DNA of 64,000 nucleotides from Dryocola clanedunensis_A (GTDB lineage: Bacteria; Pseudomonadota; Gammaproteobacteria; Enterobacterales; Enterobacteriaceae), in NCBI GenBank assembly GCA_038405435.1, contig JBBYHZ010000005.1, one strand, 5' to 3'. This document shows, piece after piece, positions 50,388-57,910 of the stretch. Position 1 is the stretch's first letter; every line of letters begins with the position of its first letter. The position numbers and the translations under genes are program-made. The notes under the pieces were generated by a model. It made no database searches and had not been told where the DNA came from. It was given only the letters and a program-made list of their open reading frames with translations.

Positions 50388-50711
50388 TCAGACGTGGAAG
50401 CTTTCGCCGCAGCCGCACTCATCCTTGACGTTCGGGTTGGTAAACTTGAACCCTTCGTTGAGGCCTTCTTTTACGAAGTCGAGCACGGTGCCGTCCAAAA
50501 ATTGCAGGCTTTTACCATCGACGACCACTTTCACGCCTTTGTCTTCGAACACGGTGTCATCCACCATTGGTTCATCAACAAATTCAAGAACATAAGCCAT
50601 ACCAGAACAGCCGGATGTGCGCACGCCTAAACGCAGGCCAAACCCTTTACCGCGGTTGGCAAGAAAGGCATTCACACGAGCGGCAGCACTGTCGCTAAGG
50701 GTAATCGACAT
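50388..50711 (-). CDS. iscA: A-type Fe-S carrier protein IscA
   Basis: 107 residues, E. coli length. IscA carries iron or [4Fe-4S] clusters to target proteins. The three conserved cysteines are Cys35 in TSGCSGMAYV and Cys99/Cys101 in CGCGESFHV. It sits between iscU (24 bp) and the hairpin before hscB. Confidence 0.97.
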   Translation of the reverse strand: MSITLSDSAAARVNAFLANRGKGFGLRLGVRTSGCSGMAYVLEFVDEPMVDDTVFEDKGVKVVVDGKSLQFLDGTVLDFVKEGLNEGFKFTNPNVKDECGCGESFHV

Positions 50712-50735
50712 ACAACAACCTCAATTCAACAATGA

Positions 50736-51122
50736 TTATTTCGCTTCACGCTTGGTTTTGTAATCCGCGATAGCCGCTTTGATGGCGTCTTCCGCAAGGA
50801 TCGAGCAGTGAATTTTTACCGGCGGCAGTTCGAGCTCGTCTGCGATATCGGTGTTTTTGATCGCCTGCGCTTCGTCCAGGGATTTGCCTTTTACCCACTC
50901 GGTAACGAGGGAGCTTGAGGCAATCGCCGAGCCGCAACCATAGGTTTTAAAGCGCGCGTCTTCGATGATACCGTCATTGTTGACTTTGATCTGCAGCTTC
51001 ATGACGTCGCCACAGGCTGGTGCACCCACCATGCCGGACCCGACGCTGTCGTCGTTGTTATCGAAAGAGCCCACGTTGCGTGGATTCTCATAGTGATCAA
51101 TTACTTTTTCGCTGTAAGCCAT
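50736..51122 (-). CDS. iscU: Fe-S cluster assembly scaffold IscU
   Basis: 128 residues, E. coli length. IscU is the scaffold on which clusters are built from IscS sulfur. Ligands are Cys37 and Asp39 in GAPACGDV, Cys63 in KTYGCGSA and Cys106 (with His105) in IHCSILAE. The HscA-recognition motif LPPVK is at about 99-103. It begins 30 bases after iscS. Confidence 0.98.
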   Translation of the reverse strand: MAYSEKVIDHYENPRNVGSFDNNDDSVGSGMVGAPACGDVMKLQIKVNNDGIIEDARFKTYGCGSAIASSSLVTEWVKGKSLDEAQAIKNTDIADELELPPVKIHCSILAEDAIKAAIADYKTKREAK

Positions 51123-51152
51123 TTTTACTTCTCCTGAATCCGATACCGACGA

Positions 51153-52367
51153 TTAGTGGTGAGCCCATTCGATGGAATTAATATCCACGCCCTGCTTAAA
51201 CATATCCCACAGCGGAGAAAGGTCGCGCAGACGGCCAATGGATTTACGTACCAGCTCGATGGTGTAGTCGATCTCTTCTTCGGTGGTGAAACGGCCCAAA
51301 GAGAAACGGATGGAGCTGTGGGCAAGCTCATCACTCATACCCAGCGCGCGCAGCACGTAAGACGGCTCAAGGCTTGCAGAGGTACAGGCGGAACCGGAAG
51401 AAACCGCAAGGTCCTTCAGCGCCATGATCAGAGACTCGCCTTCAACGTAGTTAAAGCTCACGTTAAGGATATTCGGCGCGCCCTGTTCCAGGTCGCCGTT
51501 CAGGTAAACTTCTTCCATATCTTTCACGCCGTTCCACAGACGGTTACGCAGCGTGCGCAGACGGGCCATTTCGGACTCCATCTCTTCTTTTGCGATACGG
51601 TAAGCTTCACCCATGCCGACAATCTGGTGAACAGGCAAAGTACCTGAACGCATACCGCGCTCGTGGCCGCCACCGTGGATCTGAGATTCGATACGGATAC
51701 GCGGCTTGCGGCGAACGTACAGCGCGCCGATGCCTTTAGGCCCGTAAATTTTGTGACCGGAGAAGGACATCAAATCGACTTTCAGCTCGCCAAGATTAAT
51801 AGGCAGTTTGCCGACGCTCTGGGTCGCATCCACGTGGAAGATAATGCCACGCGCACGGCACATTTCGCCGATTGTCGCGATATCCTGCACCACGCCGATT
51901 TCGTTGTTTACGTGCATGATGGACACCAGAATAGTGTCGTCACGCATTGCCGCTTCCAGGGCCTTCAGGTCAACGATGCCGTTGCTCTGCGGCGCAAGAT
52001 AAGTCACCTCGAAACCTTCGCGCTCAAGCTGGCGGCAGGTATCAAGGACGGCCTTGTGTTCGGTTTTAACGGTAATGATGTGCTTGCCTTTCTTCTGGTA
52101 GAAGTTAGCAGCACCTTTGATAGCCAGGTTATCAGATTCCGTTGCGCCTGAGGTGAAGACGATTTCACGTGGGTCAGCGCCCACCAGATCTGCGATTTGG
52201 TTACGAGCGATATCAACCGCTTCTTCTGCCTGCCACCCAAAACGGTGGGAGCGGGAAGCCGGGTTACCGAAGGTTCCGTCCATCGTCAAAAACTGCATCA
52301 TCTTCTGCGCAACACGCGGATCGACAGGCGTGGTTGCAGAATAGTCGAGATAAATCGGTAATTTCAT
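51153..52367 (-). CDS. iscS: Cysteine desulfurase IscS
   Basis: 404 residues, E. coli length. A PLP enzyme that takes sulfur from cysteine for Fe-S clusters, thiolated tRNA and cofactors. The PLP lysine is in SFSGHKIYGPKG (Lys206), PLP-stacking His104 in KTEHKAVLD, and the catalytic loop Cys328 in SSGSACTSASLEP. The C-terminal tail SPLWDMFKQGVDINSIEWAHH that contacts IscU is intact. iscR lies 118 bp upstream. Confidence 0.98.
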   Translation of the reverse strand: MKLPIYLDYSATTPVDPRVAQKMMQFLTMDGTFGNPASRSHRFGWQAEEAVDIARNQIADLVGADPREIVFTSGATESDNLAIKGAANFYQKKGKHIITVKTEHKAVLDTCRQLEREGFEVTYLAPQSNGIVDLKALEAAMRDDTILVSIMHVNNEIGVVQDIATIGEMCRARGIIFHVDATQSVGKLPINLGELKVDLMSFSGHKIYGPKGIGALYVRRKPRIRIESQIHGGGHERGMRSGTLPVHQIVGMGEAYRIAKEEMESEMARLRTLRNRLWNGVKDMEEVYLNGDLEQGAPNILNVSFNYVEGESLIMALKDLAVSSGSACTSASLEPSYVLRALGMSDELAHSSIRFSLGRFTTEEEIDYTIELVRKSIGRLRDLSPLWDMFKQGVDINSIEWAHH

Positions 52368-52485
52368 TGCTCTTAAGCTCCGTACATCACTTCAATACGA
52401 AGAATCAGGCTTAAAAGGGTGCAGCCATTTTTAGAAGGGGCGGATAAACACCCCTGACCTGATTCTAAAATTCTTTGCTTTCTGC

Positions 52486-52974
52486 TTATGCGCGCAGTTT
52501 GACGTCAATAGCGTCCTGAGAACGTGAACTACGATGGTTTTCGTTATGCTGACGGCCAGAAACATCCAGAACTTCCTGGTTATTAACCAGTTCACCCAGG
52601 GTGATGTTGTTCAGGAAGCCGGTAAGACGGTCGCTCAGGTCGCGCCACAGCGCGTGAGTCAGGCATTTATCGCCGCCCTGGCATCCGCCTTTACCCTGAC
52701 AACGGGTAGCATCCACGGATTCGTCTACCGCACTGATGACTTCACCAACCGCGATGCTGCCTGCATCTTTCCCTAACAGATAACCGCCGCCTGGACCACG
52801 TACGCTGGCAACAAGGCCATTTTTACGCAGACGGGAGAACAGTTGCTCCAGATAGGAGAGCGAAATTCCCTGACGCTCAGAAATATCAGCCAACGGCACC
52901 GGACCCGATTCGGAGTTCAAAGCAACGTCCAGCATTGCGGTCACGGCATAGCGCCCTTTCGATGTCAGTCTCAT
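52486..52974 (-). CDS. iscR: Fe-S cluster-sensing regulator IscR
   Basis: 162 residues, E. coli length. A Rrf2-family winged-helix protein that represses the isc operon when it carries a [2Fe-2S] cluster. DNA-binding domain at 1-65 (SLSYLEQLFSRLRKNGLVASVRG in part), with cluster ligands Cys92, Cys98 and Cys104 in the CQGKGGCQGGDKCLTH stretch and His107. Two IscR type-1-like sites lie upstream, so autorepression is expected. Confidence 0.97.
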   Translation of the reverse strand: MRLTSKGRYAVTAMLDVALNSESGPVPLADISERQGISLSYLEQLFSRLRKNGLVASVRGPGGGYLLGKDAGSIAVGEVISAVDESVDATRCQGKGGCQGGDKCLTHALWRDLSDRLTGFLNNITLGELVNNQEVLDVSGRQHNENHRSSRSQDAIDVKLRA

Positions 52975-53055
52975 GTCTTACTTAACCTCAGATAGCCCCT
53001 CGAGCCGGGGGTTTTTCAAAAATGTGATTGTCACATAGCAGGGCGCAAGTCTGAC

Positions 53056-53080
53056 ATTCCCGAGTAAATTGGTCAACTAT
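53056..53080 (-). promoter_or_regulatory. IscR type 1 site A overlapping the iscR promoter
   Basis: The 25-mer matches about 22 of 25 positions of the type 1 consensus (ATASYYGAC...GTCRRSTAT) and contains a TTGACC -35-like hexamer (53071-53076). It is centred about 94 bases before the iscR ATG. Confidence 0.75.
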
Positions 53081-53105
53081 TTAACCTAGTAATTTACTCA
53101 AGTAT
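53081..53105 (-). promoter_or_regulatory. IscR type 1 site B upstream of iscR
   Basis: The second 25-mer, directly adjacent to site A, matches about 19 of 25 consensus positions, with TTGAGTAAATTACTAGG as core. Its outer end touches the trmJ stop codon. Paired sites are known at E. coli iscR. Confidence 0.65.
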
Positions 53106-53836
53106 TATTTGCTCGATTTTTTGTCGCTTTCTATAGAGGAAAGCATGCCGCGCAGGATGTTAAGTTCCTGACTTTCCGGGCGAGCGCGGGTAAACATGCG
53201 GCGAAGTCGGCTCATCACCTGGCCTGGATGGTTTGGCTTAATAAAGCCGGTATTTTGCATTACCTGCTCCAGATGGCCGTAGAAACGCTCTAAATCATCC
53301 ACCAGCGGATACTCTGCAACTTCGGCTTCCGGTTCGCCTTTTTCCTGAGAATCCAGCCATGCAATACGAACCTCATAAGCGAGGATCTGCACCGCCATCG
53401 CGAGGTTCAGCGAGCTGTATTCCGGATTGGCCTGGATCGCGACATGATAATGACACTTTTGCAGCTCATCGTTGGTTAAGCCCACACGCTCGCGGCCAAA
53501 CACGATGGCAACCGGGGAGTTTTTCGCTTCGGAGATGCTTTGCAGACCACATTCGCGAGGATTAAGCATCGGCCACGGTAGCGTGCGGGAACGCGCGCTG
53601 GTGCCCACCACGAGACTACAGCCTGCCAGCGCTTCGTCCAGGGTATCCACGATTTTCGCATCGCCGATCACGTCGCTGGCACCGGCTGCAAGGGCGATGG
53701 CCTGGGAATCAGGCTTCACCAGCGGGTTAACCAGCCACAGGTTTGTTAGTCCCATCGTTTTCATTGCACGGGCGACGGAGCCCATGTTGCCGGTGTGGGA
53801 AGTCTCGACCAGCACAATACGTACGTTATCCAGCAT
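53105..53836 (-). CDS. trmJ: tRNA (cytidine/uridine-2'-O-) methyltransferase TrmJ
   Basis: 243 residues (E. coli 246). A SPOUT enzyme that 2'-O-methylates position 32 of several tRNAs. Signatures: ILVETSHTGN-type start (here IVLVETSHTGNMGSVARAM), GTSARSRTLPWP near 80, FGRERVGLTNDEL near 115 and NPEYSSLNLAMAVQIL in the knot. The start is the ATG of MLDNVRIVL; a TTG two codons upstream is also open. It lies upstream of the isc operon and is divergent from suhB. Confidence 0.95.
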   Translation of the reverse strand: MLDNVRIVLVETSHTGNMGSVARAMKTMGLTNLWLVNPLVKPDSQAIALAAGASDVIGDAKIVDTLDEALAGCSLVVGTSARSRTLPWPMLNPRECGLQSISEAKNSPVAIVFGRERVGLTNDELQKCHYHVAIQANPEYSSLNLAMAVQILAYEVRIAWLDSQEKGEPEAEVAEYPLVDDLERFYGHLEQVMQNTGFIKPNHPGQVMSRLRRMFTRARPESQELNILRGMLSSIESDKKSSK

Positions 53837-53958
53837 GCTCAATTCATAGTCCAGGAAGAATATCGCGATATCCTATCATATCCCTGGGACATAATCCGAA
53901 CGCTCTGCTATACTGCGCCCCGTTTTCCGTTCTTTAACATCCAGTGAGAGAGATACCG

Positions 53959-54771
53959 ATGGGATCATTGCACCCGCTGCTCAACATCGCCGTGCGCGCT
54001 GCGCGCAAGGCCGGTAATTTAATTACCAAAAACTACGAAACCCCGGACGCTGTTGAAGCGAGCCAGAAGGGTAGCAACGATTTTGTGACTAACGTCGATC
54101 GTGACGCCGAGCGTCTGATCATCGAAATCATCCGCAAATCCTACCCGAACCACACCATTATCGCCGAAGAATCCGGCGAATTAGCGGGTAGCGAGCCGGA
54201 TGTACAATGGGTTATCGATCCTCTGGATGGCACCACCAACTTCATTAAACGTCTGCCGCACTTCGCGGTCTCCATTGCCGTTCGCGTTAAAGGCCGTACC
54301 GAAGTCGCTGTGGTTTATGACCCAATGCGTAACGAGCTGTTCACTGCCGTTCGCGGCCAGGGCGCACAGCTGAACGGTTACCGTCTGCGCGGCAGCACTG
54401 CCCGCGACCTGGACGGCACCATTCTGGCAACCGGCTTCCCGTTCAAAGCTAAGCAGCACGCCACTCCTTATATGAATATCCTCGGCAAACTGTTCACCCA
54501 GTGCGCAGACTTCCGCCGCACCGGTTCCGCAGCTCTTGACCTGGCCTACGTTGCCGCTGGTCGCGTTGACGGCTACTTTGAGATCGGCCTGAAGCCGTGG
54601 GATTTTGCAGCAGGCGAACTGATCGCTCGTGAATCCGGCAGCCTGGTGTGTGATTTCACCGGCGGCCACAACCACCTGCTGACGGGTAACATCGTTGCGG
54701 GTAACCCACGCGTCGTAAAAGCAATGCTTGCTTCTATGCGTGAAGAGCTGAGCGAAGCGCTGAAGCGCTAA
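53959..54771 (+). CDS. suhB: Inositol-1-monophosphatase family protein SuhB (NusA-binding)
   Basis: 270 residues (E. coli 267). SuhB dephosphorylates inositol monophosphate and joins rRNA antitermination complexes. Metal-site signatures: EESGE (about 67-71), WVIDPLDGTTNFIKRLP (about 84-100) and PWDFAAGELIA. The ATG at 53959 (MGSLHPLLN) is chosen because GAGAG lies eight bases upstream; the residue aligned with the E. coli initiator Met is a TTG three codons downstream (53968). Confidence 0.95.
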   Translation: MGSLHPLLNIAVRAARKAGNLITKNYETPDAVEASQKGSNDFVTNVDRDAERLIIEIIRKSYPNHTIIAEESGELAGSEPDVQWVIDPLDGTTNFIKRLPHFAVSIAVRVKGRTEVAVVYDPMRNELFTAVRGQGAQLNGYRLRGSTARDLDGTILATGFPFKAKQHATPYMNILGKLFTQCADFRRTGSAALDLAYVAAGRVDGYFEIGLKPWDFAAGELIARESGSLVCDFTGGHNHLLTGNIVAGNPRVVKAMLASMREELSEALKR

Positions 54772-54810
54772 TCCCGGTTTGCTTCCCCGCCCCGCAGCGG
54801 CTTCGGCTGT

Positions 54811-54841
54811 TGCAGGGCGGATAAGCACGGCGTCGTCCGCC
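54811..54841. repeat. REP-like palindrome after suhB
   Basis: GGCGGAT pairs with GTCCGCC, the same arms as the second element at 46001-46031. It lies between the convergent suhB and NicO stops. Confidence 0.7.
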
Positions 54842-54847
54842 AGAACT

Positions 54848-55828
54848 TCAGAAAGGCCTTATCCCCCGCACCACAGGTTGAGCACTCAGCCACATCACCA
54901 CCGCCGCCGCAATCAGAATCAGACTTCCTGCTAATGCAAGCGTTGCCCAGCCAACCTGCCGCCACAGTACCGGCGATTTATTGCCGCTTATCTTCACGGC
55001 AAAGCTGCGGAAGCTGTGCACCAGCAGCGCAAGCCCGGAAATCGTTATCGAGGTGCCCGCCGCCATCGCCAGCGCCGACAGCACTCCCCAACTGAATACG
55101 CCAATTACCTTGCTGAACAGCAGCACCATAATCGCCCCGGAGCACGGACGCAGGCCCATAGAAAGCACGATCGTCAGGCGCGCCCGCCAGTCCTCTCCGG
55201 CAGCCAGCTGCTGCTCCGTTGGCAGATGCTGATGGCCGCAGCCACAGTTTTCGTGGTGGACGTGCTGCGGCGTAAAAGAAGTAAACTTCGGTCGGCTCAG
55301 CGCCTGACGTAATTTTTTCAACGCCCGCAGAGCGAGCATCAGCCCCAGCACGCCTACCAGCAGATAGCTCCCCTTTTCCAGCCAGAAGCTGCTCATATGC
55401 AGCTGCCGCGAAGGCAGCTGTAAAACGCCCAGCACCACCGTCACCAGCGCGATCGCCACCAGCCCCTGCAATAGCGAAGCTGCAAACGTCAGCTTAAGGC
55501 TGCTTCTCAGCCGGGAAGGATGGGTAGCAAGCCAGGTAGTAATCACAATTTTGCCATGCCCCGGCCCAAGCGCGTGAAGCACGCCGTAGACAAAGCTGAA
55601 CGAAAGCAGAGACCAGCCCGCCCGCGCCGGGTTTTCCGCAACCTGCCGCAGCAGGCCGCTTAGCTGCTGATTAATGGTTTTCTGCCACGCGGCGCTATTG
55701 AGCAGGATCTGCGGCCAGAAGTGCCAGAGCATGTAAAGTCCCGCCGCGCTAATAAGCAAAAATAGCGCCAGCGGCCACAGGTGAAGCCAGCGGCGAGAGA
55801 GGGATTTCGAAGAAAGCATTACTGACAT
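54848..55828 (-). CDS. NicO-family metal permease (ZevB-like)
   Basis: 326 residues. About six hydrophobic segments are visible: one near residues 18-36, and more at 75-100, 118-138, 152-172, 215-255 and 290-318. The NicO signature HALGPGHGK lies at 85-93 and the second motif GLRPCSG at 225-231; a His/Cys-rich loop HVHHENCGCGHQH (189-201) lies between them. Its start overlaps the DUF1007 gene by 10 bp; a second ATG three codons in would give the TAATG overlap. The pair resembles ZevAB of Haemophilus influenzae (zinc) and NicO/RcnA exporters; substrate and direction are not determined here. In E. coli yfhR occupies this position. Confidence 0.88.
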   Translation of the reverse strand: MSVMLSSKSLSRRWLHLWPLALFLLISAAGLYMLWHFWPQILLNSAAWQKTINQQLSGLLRQVAENPARAGWSLLSFSFVYGVLHALGPGHGKIVITTWLATHPSRLRSSLKLTFAASLLQGLVAIALVTVVLGVLQLPSRQLHMSSFWLEKGSYLLVGVLGLMLALRALKKLRQALSRPKFTSFTPQHVHHENCGCGHQHLPTEQQLAAGEDWRARLTIVLSMGLRPCSGAIMVLLFSKVIGVFSWGVLSALAMAAGTSITISGLALLVHSFRSFAVKISGNKSPVLWRQVGWATLALAGSLILIAAAVVMWLSAQPVVRGIRPF

Positions 55829-56466
55829 TGGATAATTACCTGCTGGGCAAACTGCTTGCCCAGTTCCATATCTTCCGGCGGCGCATCGGCCTTATCGAGC
55901 GACAGGGCAAACGCCTGCATATCCTGGGTTGGCCGCGGCGTTTTGACGGCGATTTTACAGCCTGAGGTTAACTCGTCGCTCAGGCGGGCATCCGTCGGTT
56001 TGTCATAGCTCATGTCGACAAAATAGGTGGGGTCGAACGTTGAGAAAGTATAGGTCTGCCCCTTCAGGGGCTGCGGGTGCGCCAGCGGCAGCACGAAAGT
56101 CAGCACCGCCTGATGGTCAACATTCTTCAGGCTATATTCCGTAGGGAGATTGTTAAATTTCACCTTTTCGCCGTTGTGCCAGAACTCGGTGAAGTAGTGC
56201 TGACCCAGCACGTTAGCCATGACTTCTGCGGCCAGCTTCTTCCACACGGGGGAGTCCGGCTTCGCGTCCCCGGCGTCATACAGTAGATCCGCTGAAGTGA
56301 TTTCATCCATCGTCCAGACCATTTTCAGGCCGGTCATCTGGCCCTTATCCGCCATCACGGTAGTGACCAGCGAAATGAAGCTGTGCGGGTGTGCCAGCGC
56401 AGCGGGCGTCAGGAGCGCCGAAGCCAGCATGATAGTCCCTTTCGTCCAACCCGTTTTCACGTGCAT
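55819..56466 (-). CDS. DUF1007 periplasmic protein (ZevA-like)
   Basis: 215 residues. Signal peptide of about 25 residues ending ALA gives a mature start HPHSFISL, the DUF1007 hallmark whose histidines are suited to bind zinc, nickel or copper at the N-terminus. The remainder is a beta-rich periplasmic domain with VDMSYDKPTDARL. The start is the ATG of MHVKTGWTKG with AAGGG upstream; the frame extends 26 codons further up without support. It overlaps the permease gene, so both are likely co-translated. Identified by architecture and the linked permease; exact ligand unknown. Confidence 0.85.
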   Translation of the reverse strand: MHVKTGWTKGTIMLASALLTPAALAHPHSFISLVTTVMADKGQMTGLKMVWTMDEITSADLLYDAGDAKPDSPVWKKLAAEVMANVLGQHYFTEFWHNGEKVKFNNLPTEYSLKNVDHQAVLTFVLPLAHPQPLKGQTYTFSTFDPTYFVDMSYDKPTDARLSDELTSGCKIAVKTPRPTQDMQAFALSLDKADAPPEDMELGKQFAQQVIIQCQ

Positions 56467-56502
56467 ATAACCCTTAGATCGAAAATTCTGTGAGCCAGTC
56501 AA

Positions 56503-56514
56503 AATTACGTAATT
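56503..56514. promoter_or_regulatory. Perfect palindrome upstream of the DUF1007 gene
   Basis: AATTACGTAATT is a perfect 12-bp palindrome 37-48 bases upstream of the DUF1007 ATG, in the intergenic region shared with csiE. It could be an operator, but it does not match the Zur or NikR consensus that I know. Confidence 0.35.
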
Positions 56515-56591
56515 AAAAACCCCTGCCGCTACGATCTCCTGCAAAAGCTTTAGCTATTCTTAGCAATACTCAATTTAACTGGACCTGACGG

Positions 56592-57872
56592 ATGATGACA
56601 CTGCTCTCCCCACCACCATCTGTGCTTTCCAGTCCGCAGCGACGCTGCCATCTGCTGCTGATGCTTTACCTGCCGGGCCTGACGGTAACGCCGGAGATTC
56701 TGGGCAGGATTAACGGGGTGGACAGCAACAAAGCCCTGCAAGATATAGCCGACACGGGTGATGAAATCCAGCGTTATCACCGCCTGGCTATGATCACCGA
56801 GCCTGATGGCAGCTACCGGATAGAAGGCACTGCGCTTGACCGCCGCCTGTGTTTGCTGCACTGGCTGCGGCGGGGGCTGCGGCTTTGCCCGCATTTTGTT
56901 CAGCAGCACTTTGCCCCGACGCTGAAAGAGCAGCTCAGAAGGCAGGGCATCACCAAAGCGCTGTATGACGAAACCAATCTGCAGGCGCTGGTCAGCCTCT
57001 GCTCGCGGCGTCTGCAGCGCCAGTTCGACAGCCGGGACATGCAGTTCCTGAGCCTGTTTCTACAGTACTGCCTTCATCAGCATCAGCTCGGCGTTACCCC
57101 GGAGTTTAATGACCGGCAGCGGGAGTGGACGCGCTCACGCCCGGAGTTTCTGGCCGCGCAGGAGATCGCCCGCCACTGGACCCGCCGCGTTCGCCAGCCT
57201 GCCCATGAAGACGAACAGCTCTTCTTAGCCCTGCTGTTCCAGATGCTGCGCATGCCGGACCCCATTCGCGATAACCATGAACAGGATTTACGCCTGCGGG
57301 CGGCTATTTCGCAGACCATCGCCCGCTTCCGCGAGCTGGCAGGCATGGCCTTCAGCGATGAGCAGGGGCTGAGCGACCAGCTCTATATTCACCTGGCCCA
57401 GGCGCTGGACCGCAGCCTGTTTTCCATCGGCATCGACAACAGCCTGCCGGAGGAGATCACCCGCCTCTATCCTAAGCTGATGCGCACGACCCGCGAGGCG
57501 TTCAGCCAGTTTGAAGCTGATTACGGCGTGCGGTTTTCCGATGAAGAGATTGGTCTGGTGGCGGTAATTTTCGGCGCGTGGCTGATGCAGGAGAACGATT
57601 TGCAGGAGAAGCAGGTGCTGCTGCTGACGGGGAATAATCTTGAGCTGGAGCAGCAGATAGAACAGCAGCTGCGTGAACTGACGCTTTTACCGCTGAATAT
57701 CAAGCACCTGACGGTACACGGTTTTCAGAAAGGGGGCGCGCCGAAGGAAGTGGTGCTGGTTATAACGCCCTACTCCACCAGCCTGCCTCTTTATTCACCG
57801 CCGTTGCTGCACGCCACGCTGCCGCTTGGGGAACATATGCAGCAGCGCATTCGTGAGATCCTTGAAGGTTAA
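56592..57872 (+). CDS. csiE: Stationary-phase-inducible protein CsiE
   Basis: 426 residues, E. coli length. A PRD-containing protein with an N-terminal HTH-like region (about 15-80) and PRD domains (about 140-260 and 260-390), related to antiterminators and PTS regulators but without an RNA-binding or clear DNA-binding start. IRDNHEQDLRLRAAI and DEQGLSDQLYIHLAQALDRSLFSIG carry PRD histidines. The E. coli gene is sigma-S dependent; no clear sigma-S promoter can be proven here. It is divergent from the DUF1007 gene. Confidence 0.93.
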   Translation: MMTLLSPPPSVLSSPQRRCHLLLMLYLPGLTVTPEILGRINGVDSNKALQDIADTGDEIQRYHRLAMITEPDGSYRIEGTALDRRLCLLHWLRRGLRLCPHFVQQHFAPTLKEQLRRQGITKALYDETNLQALVSLCSRRLQRQFDSRDMQFLSLFLQYCLHQHQLGVTPEFNDRQREWTRSRPEFLAAQEIARHWTRRVRQPAHEDEQLFLALLFQMLRMPDPIRDNHEQDLRLRAAISQTIARFRELAGMAFSDEQGLSDQLYIHLAQALDRSLFSIGIDNSLPEEITRLYPKLMRTTREAFSQFEADYGVRFSDEEIGLVAVIFGAWLMQENDLQEKQVLLLTGNNLELEQQIEQQLRELTLLPLNIKHLTVHGFQKGGAPKEVVLVITPYSTSLPLYSPPLLHATLPLGEHMQQRIREILEG

Positions 57873-57874
57873 AC

Positions 57875-57907
57875 GTCGGATGGCGCTTGCGCTTATCCGA
57901 CCTACGA
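57875..57907. repeat. REP element between csiE and hcaT
   Basis: GTCGGAT pairs with ATCCGAC around GGCGCTTGCGCTT, with CCTACG following, which is the classic enterobacterial REP consensus. It lies in the 38-bp gap between convergent csiE and hcaT. Confidence 0.85.
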
Positions 57908-57910
57908 AAC

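Noticed and set aside
53023..53035. TGTGA-TTG-TCACA in the iscR leader as a CRP site
   Set aside because: The half-sites are three bases apart, whereas CRP needs six; kept only as an inverted repeat.
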